From assembly GCA_037133495.1 (NCBI GenBank), contig JBAXOA010000013.1, positions 1 through 63,428 on the forward strand: 63,428 nucleotides of DNA, read 5' to 3'. The stretch comes from JAAFHB01 sp037133495 (GTDB lineage Bacteria > Bacteroidota > Bacteroidia > Bacteroidales > Prolixibacteraceae). Within the stretch, counting starts at the first letter, position 1. Each line of letters opens with the position of its first letter. The notes below the pieces were generated by a model that saw only the letters and a program-made list of their open reading frames with translations, was not told where the DNA came from and searched no databases. This document shows positions 25,377 to 33,820 of this stretch, piece by piece. The translations under genes and the position numbers were made by a program.

Positions 25377-26405
25377 TTAACTGATGTTTCTTATCTTTTT
25401 CTCCCAATTCCAGGCGGATTGCAGTGTGTCATGCAATGATACTTCGGCTTTCCATCCCAAAACGGTATTTGCCCTTGTAGTATCCGCATAAATTTTTTCA
25501 ATGTCACCGGCTCTGCGATCAACAATTTTATAATTCAGTTTTACACCTGTTGCATCCTGAAAAGTGTTAACTACCTCAAGCACCGTATTCCCATTCCCTG
25601 TACCAATATTAAAATACTCAAAACGATCAGTATTTGTTTTATTAATCAGTCGGTTAATTGAAATCACATGTGCTTTGGCAAGATCTGTCACGTTAATATA
25701 ATCGCGGATACAACTCCCGTCCGCAGTATCATAATCGTCTCCAAAAACACTTAGCTGCTGACGAATACCCGCAGCGGTCTGTGTGATAAAAGGAACAAGA
25801 TTGTTGGGCACGCCATGAGGAAGTTCCCCGATTAATCCCGAAGGATGTGCCCCGATAGGATTGAAATAACGTAAGGCAATCACGTTCAAACCGGGACTGA
25901 CATTTACCACATCACGAAGTATATCTTCACTTATAGCCTTGGTATTTCCATAGGGAGATTCGGCATCTTTTTTTGGTGTATCCTCTGTAACAGGAAGTTG
26001 ATCTGGCTGACCATAAACGGTACATGATGAGGAAAATACCAGATGAGGGACTTTGAATTTCGACATCCCCTCTAAAATATTCATTAAGGAGACTAAATTA
26101 TTGCGATAATAAAGGAGTGGCTTTTCGACTGATTCACCAACTGCCTTGAAAGCTGCAAAATGGATGACTGCTTCAATTCCCGGATATTTAACAAAAAAGG
26201 CTTCCAACTTTTCATTATCCAGCAGGTTGAACACTTCGAATGCCGGTCTGATTCCAGTGATCTTTTCAATTTTATCGACTACCTCAGCTGATGAATTCGA
26301 CAGATCATCTATAATTACAACATCGAAACCACTTGTTTGCAATTCAACAACAGTATGTGAACCAATATATCCGGTTCCTCCTGTAACTAATATTTGTTTT
26401 CCCAT
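25377..26405 (-). CDS. galE: UDP-glucose 4-epimerase
   Basis: GalE interconverts UDP-glucose and UDP-galactose. The 342-residue protein has VTGGTGYIGSHTVVEL at about 6-21, HFAAFKAVGESVEKPLLYY at about 83-101, the Ser of FSSSCTVYG (about 124-132) and the YGNTKAISEDIL YxxxK catalytic pair (about 151-162). It also has the GalE-specific LRYFNPIGAHPSGLIGE and DYINVTDLA. It is followed by rfbB, suggesting a small sugar-nucleotide operon for envelope polysaccharide. A divergent promoter region separates it from the HU/SPOR gene. Confidence 0.96.
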   Translation of the reverse strand: MGKQILVTGGTGYIGSHTVVELQTSGFDVVIIDDLSNSSAEVVDKIEKITGIRPAFEVFNLLDNEKLEAFFVKYPGIEAVIHFAAFKAVGESVEKPLLYYRNNLVSLMNILEGMSKFKVPHLVFSSSCTVYGQPDQLPVTEDTPKKDAESPYGNTKAISEDILRDVVNVSPGLNVIALRYFNPIGAHPSGLIGELPHGVPNNLVPFITQTAAGIRQQLSVFGDDYDTADGSCIRDYINVTDLAKAHVISINRLINKTNTDRFEYFNIGTGNGNTVLEVVNTFQDATGVKLNYKIVDRRAGDIEKIYADTTRANTVLGWKAEVSLHDTLQSAWNWEKKIRNIS

Positions 26406-26425
26406 TTTATTAATTTACCCAGATT

Positions 26426-26433
26426 CAAAGTTA
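26426..26433 (-). promoter_or_regulatory. Candidate galE-rfbB promoter -7 element
   Basis: Read on the minus strand this is TAACTTTG, an exact TAnnTTTG match, 21 bases upstream of the galE start. No clear TTG is seen at -33. Confidence 0.4.
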
Positions 26434-26445
26434 CGATAATTTAAT

Positions 26446-26453
26446 TATTTTTG
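26446..26453 (+). promoter_or_regulatory. Candidate promoter -7 element of the HU/SPOR gene
   Basis: TATTTTTG is an exact TAnnTTTG match ending 19 bases before the ATG at 26473, and lies only 12 bases from the opposing galE element. Confidence 0.45.
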
Positions 26454-26472
26454 ATACTCTGAAAAACAGGTT

Positions 26473-27456
26473 ATGGATATCACATTTTATTTAGTAGAAT
26501 TATTGCGTTTGCATGATTGCGTTATTGTTCCGGACCTCGGTGGTTTTGTTGCCAACTATCGTCCGGCTGAAATGGATCTTGCACATAACCGTTTTAGTCC
26601 GCCCGTTAAAGAGATCATATTTACCGGTAAGTTAACTAAAAACGACGGATTATTGGTGAATTACATTTCAGAAACCGAAGGAGTAGGCTACGTGGAAGCG
26701 CGTCAGATTATTTCCGAATTTGTTGACGAAATCTGGTCAAATCTTGAAAACGGAGAAAAACTTGAATTTCAGAACATTGGATCCTTACAATTCGACAGAA
26801 ACGAAAAACTGATTTTTGAACCTGCCATTCATGAGAATTTTTTACTCGATGCATTTGGAATGGAAGGATTTCAGTTTCCGCAGCTCACAAATAAAGACAT
26901 CATTTCTACCAAAAGAATTTTTGCCGATAAGGATGCGGTACGCCCTGTTTTCAATTCCCGAAAAGTAAGGGCTTTGGCTATTGGCATTCCCGTTTTACTG
27001 GCTTTGATTTTTGTGCCGGTTTCGAAATACTCATCCAAAAACACGTTAAACAGTATTTTTCAGTCCTCAAGTACGACTTCAATACCAATTAATGATCGTC
27101 TCGTTCCTTCAAATATATTTAAGACCGATTCCGCCACATTTAGTAAAGTGGCTCTAGCAAAAATTGATTCCGCAGCAAGTCAGTCTTCAATAATTTCGTC
27201 ACTTGCTGAGGCAGCATCAGTCAAAACCGATGCACGGTTTAGGGTAATCGGGGGAACATTCCAGTTCCGCGAAAATGCTCAGAAATTTTTTGAACGCCTT
27301 CAGGCTAATGGGTTCAAATCTGAAATAAAAATTCAACCCAACGGGTCATTTTTGGTTGTTGTACAGTCTTATACAAATCGAAAAGAAGCTATTACAGCAT
27401 TGAATACATTGCGTCAGGCTGAACCTAAGACCGGTTACTGGTTATCTGTAAAATAG
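26473..27456 (+). CDS. HU-CCDC81-like and SPOR-domain membrane protein
   Basis: The 327-residue protein begins with a domain of the HU-CCDC81 bacterial type (about 1-115: FYLVELLRLHDCVIVPDLGG, then a charged helical part and EKLEFQNIGSLQFDRNEKLI). After a linker comes one membrane helix at about 165-182 (RALAIGIPVLLALIFVPV), a Ser-rich periplasmic stretch, and a C-terminal SPOR domain at about 250-325 (FRVIGGTFQFRENAQKFFERL). SPOR domains bind denuded peptidoglycan at division sites; the HU-like part would face the cytoplasm. The combination is typical of Bacteroidota and may link the division septum to nucleic acid or filaments, but that is inference. Confidence 0.9.
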   Translation: MDITFYLVELLRLHDCVIVPDLGGFVANYRPAEMDLAHNRFSPPVKEIIFTGKLTKNDGLLVNYISETEGVGYVEARQIISEFVDEIWSNLENGEKLEFQNIGSLQFDRNEKLIFEPAIHENFLLDAFGMEGFQFPQLTNKDIISTKRIFADKDAVRPVFNSRKVRALAIGIPVLLALIFVPVSKYSSKNTLNSIFQSSSTTSIPINDRLVPSNIFKTDSATFSKVALAKIDSAASQSSIISSLAEAASVKTDARFRVIGGTFQFRENAQKFFERLQANGFKSEIKIQPNGSFLVVVQSYTNRKEAITALNTLRQAEPKTGYWLSVK

Positions 27457-27515
27457 AACTTTATTTTCTTCGAAAGAGTTATAACAGTTAATACTGCATA
27501 TCTTATCATTTGCGT

Positions 27516-28742
27516 TTAGGATTGTCTCCCGGCTGTTTCCAGAACTGCCTTAAACACCCGCATAAAATTACCGCCCCAGATTTTCCGGATTTGCTCTTCG
27601 TCATAACCGCGTCTGACAAGCTCCAGGGTTATATTTCCCATTTCGGATACATCGTAACAACCCGAAACTGCGCCACCACCATCGAAATCGGTTCCAATTC
27701 CCACATGATCGATTCCCGCAATTTTGATAATATGGTCGATATGATCGACTACATCTTTTACTGTGGCCAAATTTTGAGGAAATTTTTTTGATACTTCACG
27801 CCATTCATCCCAGCCTGCCCGCTCCTGTTCGGCAGAAAGACCTTCGAAATTATGGTATTTTATCCGTACAACTGCTCTTGCAGAATCGCGGCCCGGATTC
27901 GGTTCAGGTGATTTCACATAATCGCTCAAAATACACATCTGGATTACACCTCCATTTTTAGCAACTGCCCGAAGTCCATCGTCGGTGAGATTTCGCGGGT
28001 TATCACATATAGCTCTCGAACATGAATGACTTGCCATTATTGGAGCCTTGGTTATCCTGAGAACATCATAAAGTGATGAATCTGAAATATGTGAGACATC
28101 AATCATCATCCCCACGCGGTTCATCTCTTTAACAACCTCAACCCCAAAAGGTGAAAGTCCATTGTGCTCAGCCCCTTTTTTGTCAGTCGAAGAGTCGCAG
28201 ATATCGTTGTTTGAGGTATGGCAAAGCGTAATATAACGGACTCCGAGCTGCCAGAATTTCTCGATCATTGTTAAATCGTGCTTTATGGCATACCCGTTTT
28301 CGATACCAATATAAATTGCCCTTTTCCCACTTTTTTCAATTGTATAGGCATCTTTTGGAACCCGTGCTATCTGAGCCAATTCGGGGGCAGCCTCCACGCT
28401 TTTGTAAATTGACTTTATAATTTCAAATGCTTTTTTATTCGCCTTTTCGTGTCCTTCATCTGTTCGCACTCCCTGACTTAAAAAAACCGCATAGAACTGC
28501 GCATCCAGACCGCCTTCTTTCATTCGCGGAAGATCAGATTTGGTGCCGGTCTCTTTTGCATTGTGCCTTTCAGCTATGTTGAAATCCGATCTTAACAGAT
28601 TCATAGGAGTGTCGGTGTGGGTATCAACAGTAAGCACTGCATTGTGAATGCGAGCTGCTTTTTGCTCCAATTTTTCCTTTTGCTCCGGCTGAAATGCCAT
28701 CGTGATCGTCAATAATAAAGTTAAAAAAATAATAATTTTCAT
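27516..28742 (-). CDS. Exported dipeptidase, peptidase family M19 (renal dipeptidase-like)
   Basis: The 408-residue protein has a signal peptide (IIIFLTLLLTITMAF) and the metal-dependent M19 pattern. The metal-binding VDTHTDTPMNL lies near 39-49, followed by IGIENGYAI, LCHTSNNDICDSS, MIDVSHISD (about 215), IMASHSCSRAICDNPRNL and HVGIGTDFDGGG near the C-terminus. M19 enzymes are zinc dipeptidases that accept dipeptides, including D-amino-acid-containing ones, at the C-terminal position. It probably acts in the periplasm. No peptide transporter is adjacent. Confidence 0.93.
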   Translation of the reverse strand: MKIIIFLTLLLTITMAFQPEQKEKLEQKAARIHNAVLTVDTHTDTPMNLLRSDFNIAERHNAKETGTKSDLPRMKEGGLDAQFYAVFLSQGVRTDEGHEKANKKAFEIIKSIYKSVEAAPELAQIARVPKDAYTIEKSGKRAIYIGIENGYAIKHDLTMIEKFWQLGVRYITLCHTSNNDICDSSTDKKGAEHNGLSPFGVEVVKEMNRVGMMIDVSHISDSSLYDVLRITKAPIMASHSCSRAICDNPRNLTDDGLRAVAKNGGVIQMCILSDYVKSPEPNPGRDSARAVVRIKYHNFEGLSAEQERAGWDEWREVSKKFPQNLATVKDVVDHIDHIIKIAGIDHVGIGTDFDGGGAVSGCYDVSEMGNITLELVRRGYDEEQIRKIWGGNFMRVFKAVLETAGRQS

Positions 28743-28876
28743 AAGTCGATCTTAAAATGCGTAATGTTAGCTGTATGGATATTCCCGAAAAAAATATTCT
28801 AATCGTGCTCAGTATGGCACAATCTCTAATTCGATAGATAACAGAATTTCAGATTAAACTTTGATGGTTTTTGAGT

Positions 28877-28902
28877 AAAAAAAAAATCACACTTTATAAG
28901 TG
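28877..28902 (-). terminator. Possible intrinsic terminator overlapping the ribE stop codon
   Basis: On the minus strand CACTT-ATA-AAGTG, made from the last ribE codons, is followed by TGA and ten T. The stem is only 5 bp, so it is weak, but the T-run is long and uninterrupted. Confidence 0.4.
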
Positions 28903-29492
28903 GCCAGACGGCTGAGATATTTTCCAATGATGTCAAATTCGAGATTAACGACGGTACCTTCTTTAAAGGTATGAAAATTGGTATTTTCATAAGTATAAGG
29001 GATGATTGCTACCTCAAAAGAATTATCTTTTGAGTTAACAACGGTAAGACTAACCCCGTTGACAGTTGCTGAACCTTTTTCAACGGTCATATAACCCTGA
29101 CGGGCCTTTTCGAGGTCGAAACCGTAACTAAATGTGTAATACCAGCTTCCATCCGCCTCTTCAACTTTAGTACACACAGCGGTCTGATCCACGTGACCCT
29201 GAACGATATGACCGTCGAGGCGTCCGTTAATCATCATACTTCGCTCGAGATTTACTTTGTCACCAACTTTCAGCAATCCAAGGTTCGATTTTATTAATGT
29301 CTCCATGATCGCGGTAACGGTATAAGAGGATTCACTCTTTTTTACGACGGTAAGGCAGACGCCATTATGTGAAAGACTTTGATCGATCTTTAATTCCCCG
29401 ACAAAATCGCAGTTTAAAGTCAGATGAACATTTTCGCGTTCTTTTTCAATAGCAACAACAGTGCCCATTCCTTCAACAATTCCTGAAAACAT
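28887..29492 (-). CDS. ribE: Riboflavin synthase alpha subunit
   Basis: This enzyme dismutates two 6,7-dimethyl-8-ribityllumazine molecules into riboflavin and a pyrimidinedione. The 201-residue protein shows the expected internal duplication of two barrel halves. Each begins with the family opening (MFSGIVEGMGTVV; GHIVQGHVDQTAVC at about 95-108) and contains a lumazine-binding motif (SLSHNGVCLTVV at about 40-51; SATVNGVSLTVV at about 141-152). Length is normal. No FMN riboswitch is visible upstream, and the other rib genes are elsewhere. Confidence 0.96.
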   Translation of the reverse strand: MFSGIVEGMGTVVAIEKERENVHLTLNCDFVGELKIDQSLSHNGVCLTVVKKSESSYTVTAIMETLIKSNLGLLKVGDKVNLERSMMINGRLDGHIVQGHVDQTAVCTKVEEADGSWYYTFSYGFDLEKARQGYMTVEKGSATVNGVSLTVVNSKDNSFEVAIIPYTYENTNFHTFKEGTVVNLEFDIIGKYLSRLATYKV

Positions 29493-29573
29493 GATGTATG
29501 AGTTTTAAATTTCGCGACGAAGGTAACTTTTTTAAACCGTTTTTATTACCTTGCGCCATAAAATTATATAACT

Positions 29574-29978
29574 ATGGCGACATCCCGAACCGTTTATTTA
29601 GGAGATCTTAGAACTGAAAATGAACACATTAGATCAGGTAAAACTCTAATCACTGATGCACCCGTTGATAATCAGGGTAAAGGAGAGGCGTTTTCGCCAA
29701 CTGATTTAGTAGCTACAGCCCTCAGCGATTGCATGATGACCATTATGGGTATTAAAGCCAGAGATAAAGGACTTGATCTTGCTGGGACGATCATCGAAAC
29801 AACAAAAATAATGTCAGATGAACCAAGAAGGATTGGAGAGATTATCGTAGAAATAACTTTCCCCGGGAACGATTTTTCCGATAAGGATAAAGCAATTCTT
29901 GAGGCGGTGACAAAAACCTGTCCTGTTGCTTTAAGCCTGCATCCTAATGTTAAACAGACTGTTAAGTTTAACTGGTAA
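29574..29978 (+). CDS. OsmC-family peroxidase-like protein
   Basis: The 134-residue protein belongs to the OsmC/Ohr superfamily, small cytoplasmic thiol-dependent hydroperoxide reductases. The two catalytic-type cysteines are present, one in LVATALSDCMMTIMG at about 53 and one in AVTKTCPVALSLHP at about 117. The spacing fits the family, and the segment FSPTDLVATALSDC is characteristic. It lies 5 bases upstream of an FMN-binding flavin-reductase-like gene and diverges from ribE, giving a loose flavin/redox grouping. Confidence 0.92.
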   Translation: MATSRTVYLGDLRTENEHIRSGKTLITDAPVDNQGKGEAFSPTDLVATALSDCMMTIMGIKARDKGLDLAGTIIETTKIMSDEPRRIGEIIVEITFPGNDFSDKDKAILEAVTKTCPVALSLHPNVKQTVKFNW

Positions 29979-29983
29979 ACCCA

Positions 29984-30412
29984 ATGATCCAACCCGATAA
30001 AAAAGTTATTGTCTTTTTGAAAAAGCATCACGTGCTTACACTGGCAACCTGCATTGATCTGCAACCTTGGTGTTGTAATTGTTTTTACGCCTTCGATGAA
30101 GAGAGAATGACACTCATCTTTACCTCAAATCCGGAAACCCGCCATATTCAGGAATCATTAAAGAACGGGCAAGTAGCAGGTTCTGTTGTACTTGAGACGA
30201 GCATTGTAGGAAAAATTCAGGGAATTCAGTTTTCAGGTGAGCTGAAACGTTCAGAAGGAGCTGAAGCCAATCATGTGAATAATGTTTATTTGAAGCGATT
30301 CCCTTTCACAATATTGATGAATACAACCCTTTGGGAGTTGAGAATAGATTATTTAAAGATGACCGATAACCGCCTCATTTTCGGTGAAAAACTGATTTGG
30401 GAAAGAGGATGA
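29984..30412 (+). CDS. Pyridoxamine-5'-phosphate oxidase-like (YhbP-type) flavin-binding protein
   Basis: The 142-residue protein has the split-barrel pattern of the PNPOx-like superfamily: FLKKHHVLTLATCIDLQPWC near 10-29, YAFDEERMTLIFTSNPETRH and GKIQGIQFSGELKR. Related proteins bind FMN or F420 and reduce small substrates; the substrate here is unknown. It follows the OsmC gene with only 5 bases between, so cotranscription is likely, hinting at an oxidative-stress or flavin role. Confidence 0.85.
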   Translation: MIQPDKKVIVFLKKHHVLTLATCIDLQPWCCNCFYAFDEERMTLIFTSNPETRHIQESLKNGQVAGSVVLETSIVGKIQGIQFSGELKRSEGAEANHVNNVYLKRFPFTILMNTTLWELRIDYLKMTDNRLIFGEKLIWERG

Positions 30413-30538
30413 ATTCGATAATGTGACAATTTAAAGATGAGAAAAGAGACCTGACCGAATGAAGACCAGGAGTTCTGAACCTCCTTAAATTAACGGTGAT
30501 TATTGTGAGCAGCCTTTACCATAATTTTCAAATCTGCT

Positions 30539-31033
30539 TTATCCGAACATATCGGGGATAAACCGAAAAGCCATTTTCCCTTGTCGTGCCCTTATTTCGC
30601 TCCATGAATTTACTTCAAAATCAATACCCACTGTTGAACAGGTAGGAACGTCGTCGTTGAATTCGAGCAACAGGTGATGCATATAATAATAGATGGTTGG
30701 GTTGTGCCCAAAAACGATTACTGTCTCTTTCACATCCTCCATTTCGTTTAGCATCGCAAGAAAATTTTCAGGTGTTTTACCGCTGTAGAGCTTTTTCTCG
30801 AATAGGATTGACCCAACGGGATAACTCAGGGTGCTGGCATAAATTTTAGCAGTCTGACTTGTTCTCACTGCGGGACTGGCCATAAAAAGATCGGGCAGGA
30901 TATTCATCTTCTGAAGTTCGAGACTAATTGTCAGCGCATCATTTTCCCCTCTGTCCGTCAGAGTGCGGTCATAATCCTGATCGTAACCATGTGAAACACT
31001 TTTGGCGTGGCGGACAAGAATTATTCTCTTCAT
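30539..31033 (-). CDS. SixA-type histidine phosphatase
   Basis: The 164-residue protein has the histidine-phosphatase core: IILVRHAKSVSHG with the phosphorylated His at about 9, DRTLTDRGENDA, the Arg of ASPAVRTSQTAKIY at about 57, and the second catalytic His in VFGHNPTIYYY at about 110. It has the short SixA length and lacks the extra residues of phosphoglycerate mutase. SixA removes phosphate from histidine phosphotransfer proteins in E. coli; the substrate here is unproven. It stands alone between non-cotranscribed genes. Confidence 0.9.
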   Translation of the reverse strand: MKRIILVRHAKSVSHGYDQDYDRTLTDRGENDALTISLELQKMNILPDLFMASPAVRTSQTAKIYASTLSYPVGSILFEKKLYSGKTPENFLAMLNEMEDVKETVIVFGHNPTIYYYMHHLLLEFNDDVPTCSTVGIDFEVNSWSEIRARQGKMAFRFIPDMFG

Positions 31034-31145
31034 TTTTTCTGGTTTTACTTAAATATATTCCGACACATAAAGATACAACAAGTTGATTTGTTTTTTTTTG
31101 CAAATCGTCGTATTTAAACGATGATGTCATCCCGGAATTTACATT

Positions 31146-31180
31146 AAAAACCCCTGATCAAAAAGTTTTGACCAAGGGTT
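31146..31180 (-). terminator. Intrinsic terminator downstream of the ROK kinase gene
   Basis: On the minus strand AACCCTTGGTCAAAA and TTTTTGATCAGGGGTT form a long imperfect stem followed by a short T-run (TTTTTA). It begins about 40 bases after the ROK kinase stop and ends the transporter-kinase unit. Confidence 0.6.
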
Positions 31181-31221
31181 TTTTCCAATATAAATTGATC
31201 TTTTCGGGAAAAGAAAATCAG

Positions 31222-32244
31222 TTAGTTTTTTTCTATCTCTTTCCACACTAAAGCACTTGCTCCGACGATTGCGACGGTTCCTTCTTTCAATTTCGAAGGA
31301 AGTATTTTCACTTTATTGCGGAAAGTAGGAAGCAGAAAACGTTCCATACTCTCTTTGGTTGGTTTGAAAATATAATCACCTGCCGCAGCTGCTCCTCCGA
31401 AAAGGAAGATAGCCTCAGGACTAAGATGATGAACAGTGTCAGCTAATGAGCGACCAAGCAATTCACCCGCATTCTGAAATACTTCTTTCGCAATTGGATC
31501 GCCATTCTCGGCTGCATCAAAAACGATTTTAGCTGTCATTGCAGCATACGGAACTTTCGCTAATTCGCTTTCAGTAGCATTGTATTGAGCAAGTAATTCA
31601 TATACAGTCCGTTTGATTCCGGTTGCAGAGCAATATGCCTCGAGATGTCCAACGCCGCCGCACCCGCATAACCTTCCGTTAGGAACCAGGGTAGTGTGTC
31701 CGCATTCTCCTGCAAAACCGTCAGCGCCATAAACAAGATCACCGTTTACGATGATTCCGCTTCCCAGTCCGGTTCCTAAGGTAATCATTACAAAATTTTT
31801 CATCCCTTTGGCGCCTCCGTAGATCATTTCTCCAAGAGCAGCAGCATTGGCATCGTTTGTAAGTTTTACATGCTTGATTTCAGGAAAATTTTTCTGTATC
31901 AGTTCAGTAAAATGAATAACGCCAACAAACGGAAGATTGGCAGCGTTTTCAATTGTGCCGCTATAGTAATTTGCATTAGGCGCTCCGATCCCGATACCTG
32001 CAATTTCAATCTCCGGATTAATCTGTTTCACTGTTTCTATTGCAGTCCTGATCTCGACAGTAAGACTTGCAATATATTTATTAATCAGCTCTTCAGAGAC
32101 GGCCTCTGTCATATTGGGATTTTCCCTCTTTTGAGGAGTCAACAGCTGAGGCTTTTTCTCGTATAATACGTTGCCTTCCTGATCAACAACACCTATTGCG
32201 GTGTTCGTCCCGCCAATATCAATTCCAATTGCTACTTGTCTCAT
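31222..32244 (-). CDS. ROK-family sugar kinase, probable glucokinase
   Basis: The 340-residue protein has the ROK ATP-binding opening GIDIGGTNTAIGVVD (about 7-21), the catalytic Asp in KLTNDANAAALGE (about 127), the second glycine loop ITLGTGLGSGI, and the zinc site GHTTLVPNGRLCGCGG followed by GHLEAY (about 186-209). No DNA-binding domain is present, so it is a kinase and not a repressor. Glucose is the likeliest substrate given the residues around the zinc site and the sugar transporter gene 97 bases upstream on the same strand. It could phosphorylate the free glucose released by the maltose phosphorylase at 45.9-48.3 kb. Confidence 0.92.
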   Translation of the reverse strand: MRQVAIGIDIGGTNTAIGVVDQEGNVLYEKKPQLLTPQKRENPNMTEAVSEELINKYIASLTVEIRTAIETVKQINPEIEIAGIGIGAPNANYYSGTIENAANLPFVGVIHFTELIQKNFPEIKHVKLTNDANAAALGEMIYGGAKGMKNFVMITLGTGLGSGIIVNGDLVYGADGFAGECGHTTLVPNGRLCGCGGVGHLEAYCSATGIKRTVYELLAQYNATESELAKVPYAAMTAKIVFDAAENGDPIAKEVFQNAGELLGRSLADTVHHLSPEAIFLFGGAAAAGDYIFKPTKESMERFLLPTFRNKVKILPSKLKEGTVAIVGASALVWKEIEKN

Positions 32245-32341
32245 GCAAATTTTTAATTAATTATTATTTTATTGACTTGAACTATTAACAAAATCTATTT
32301 CAAATCCCGAAATTTTCTCCAATAATTCTGTTTACAAGATC

Positions 32342-33691
32342 TTATGCCGAACGAAGCTTGCTTCCTTTGACCGCGTAAAAGAAAATATACAAGTAGCAGA
32401 TTGCAGGTACGATAAATGCCCAGGAATAACCTGATACATCAGCAATTTTACCCATGATCAAAGGAATAATAGCACCTCCGCAAATCAATGTATTGATAAT
32501 ACCTGATGCTGTGCTAAGTTCTCCCGGATCAAGGTCTTTAACCGCCAGGGTAAAGATATTGGGGAACATAATGGAGTTAAACATACCGATTGAAACCACG
32601 GCCCAAAGTGCAACACTACCCGAAGTAAAGGCTGTAATAAGTGCAAGAGAAGCGGCTAAAAGGGCAAATACTGCCAGCGAACGTCCTGCATTGCCTTTGC
32701 CAAGTTGCATAAATATAAAATTAGCAAGTGCTACGACCATAAATGTGGCTCCGATATTCCATGTCCAGTCGGTAACAAATGAACCTGACACCAAAGCAAG
32801 CAACAAGACCATAGCAACATATGTGTATTTCTTAACATTATCAGTAATATTTGAAAGCAAAATTGATCCAAAAAAACGGCCAATCATAGCTCCACCCCAG
32901 TAAATTGCAACATACTTACCGGCAATGGCAGGATCCATAGTCATTGTTGTTTTGAGGTAGTTCAAAATAAGTCCGCCGGTACCCACCTCTGCACCAACAT
33001 AAAAGAAGATACCAAATGCTCCAAGCAAAACATGGGGGTGCTTCCAGACACTTTTTTTGACTTCTTCTGAACCGCCGCCAACTTCAGGCAGTTTGGTGAG
33101 AAAAATGGCAATCGCAGCAAGAACTACAATAATCCCAATGATGATAAATGGCATCTGAACAGTTTCAGCCTTTTGAGCAGCTGTGAGCATTTCTTTGACC
33201 CCTTTAAAAATAAAGACAGCAATAATCCAGGGAGCTACCATGGTTGCAATGGAGTTAAGAGCCTGTACAAGGTTAATCCGGCCTCCGGCTGTTTCTTCCG
33301 ATCCAAGAGCTGTAACATATGGATTAGCAGCAGTTTGCAGAAACACAACTCCTGAAGCCAGCACAAAAGTCGCTGCCAGGAAAAGTGGAAAACTAAGCGA
33401 TTTTGCTGCAGGAAAAAATAGAAAACTTCCGGCTGCCATCAGCAATAAACCTGCTATCAGCGCACTTTTATACCCAATTTTTTTGATATACAATCCAATG
33501 GGTATTGAAATGAAGAAATAGGTAATAAAGAATGCGAAACTTAATAACTGAGCATTAAACTCTGTTAATGTGAAAATATCTTTTACCTGTCCGCTAAGGG
33601 TTATGATAAAAGTAGTAGCAAATCCAAAAATAAAGAAGATGGATCCGATTACAGTCATTCCCAGGCCGTAATTTGCATTTTTTTGTTCCAT
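32342..33691 (-). CDS. FucP-type sugar/proton symporter (MFS)
   Basis: The 449-residue protein has about 12 membrane helices and the FucP-family opening GSIFFIFGFATTFIITL, followed by QLLSFAFFITYFFISIPIG and GLYIKKIGYKSALIAGLLL. FLQTAANPYVTALG near 118-131 and YWGGAMIGRFFGS near 264-276 are also typical of glucose/galactose/fucose MFS carriers. It imports a hexose with protons across the inner membrane. The ROK kinase 97 bases downstream suggests glucose or a related hexose. A -7 promoter candidate lies just upstream. Confidence 0.92.
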   Translation of the reverse strand: MEQKNANYGLGMTVIGSIFFIFGFATTFIITLSGQVKDIFTLTEFNAQLLSFAFFITYFFISIPIGLYIKKIGYKSALIAGLLLMAAGSFLFFPAAKSLSFPLFLAATFVLASGVVFLQTAANPYVTALGSEETAGGRINLVQALNSIATMVAPWIIAVFIFKGVKEMLTAAQKAETVQMPFIIIGIIVVLAAIAIFLTKLPEVGGGSEEVKKSVWKHPHVLLGAFGIFFYVGAEVGTGGLILNYLKTTMTMDPAIAGKYVAIYWGGAMIGRFFGSILLSNITDNVKKYTYVAMVLLLALVSGSFVTDWTWNIGATFMVVALANFIFMQLGKGNAGRSLAVFALLAASLALITAFTSGSVALWAVVSIGMFNSIMFPNIFTLAVKDLDPGELSTASGIINTLICGGAIIPLIMGKIADVSGYSWAFIVPAICYLYIFFYAVKGSKLRSA

Positions 33692-33747
33692 AATTTGAAA
33701 ATGTGTTTGTTAATTATTTGTTTGGATACTAATTTTTTTAGATTGAA

Positions 33748-33755
33748 CAAATATA
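33748..33755 (-). promoter_or_regulatory. Candidate promoter -7 element of the sugar symporter-kinase unit
   Basis: Read on the minus strand this is TATATTTG, an exact TAnnTTTG match, 57 bases upstream of the symporter start. No TTG was found at the -33 position. Confidence 0.4.
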
Positions 33756-33820
33756 GAAATAATTAATTTGCATCACTTATTATTCCTAATTTTATGACCA
33801 TAAATTTTAATTTCTAAACG

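Noticed and set aside
29493..29573. Possible FMN riboswitch upstream of ribE
   Set aside because: The gap is only about 80 bases and lacks the conserved RFN core.
30413..30538. Possible tRNA or small RNA gene
   Set aside because: The stretch has short complementary pieces (ACCAGGAGTTC/GAACCTCC) but no cloverleaf, no T-loop consensus and no CCA-type acceptor stem.
32454..32903. 149-codon antisense frame inside the sugar symporter gene
   Set aside because: Long but fully contained in the 12-helix transporter; its composition (many Ala, Thr, Ile) is what antisense reading of membrane-helix codons gives.
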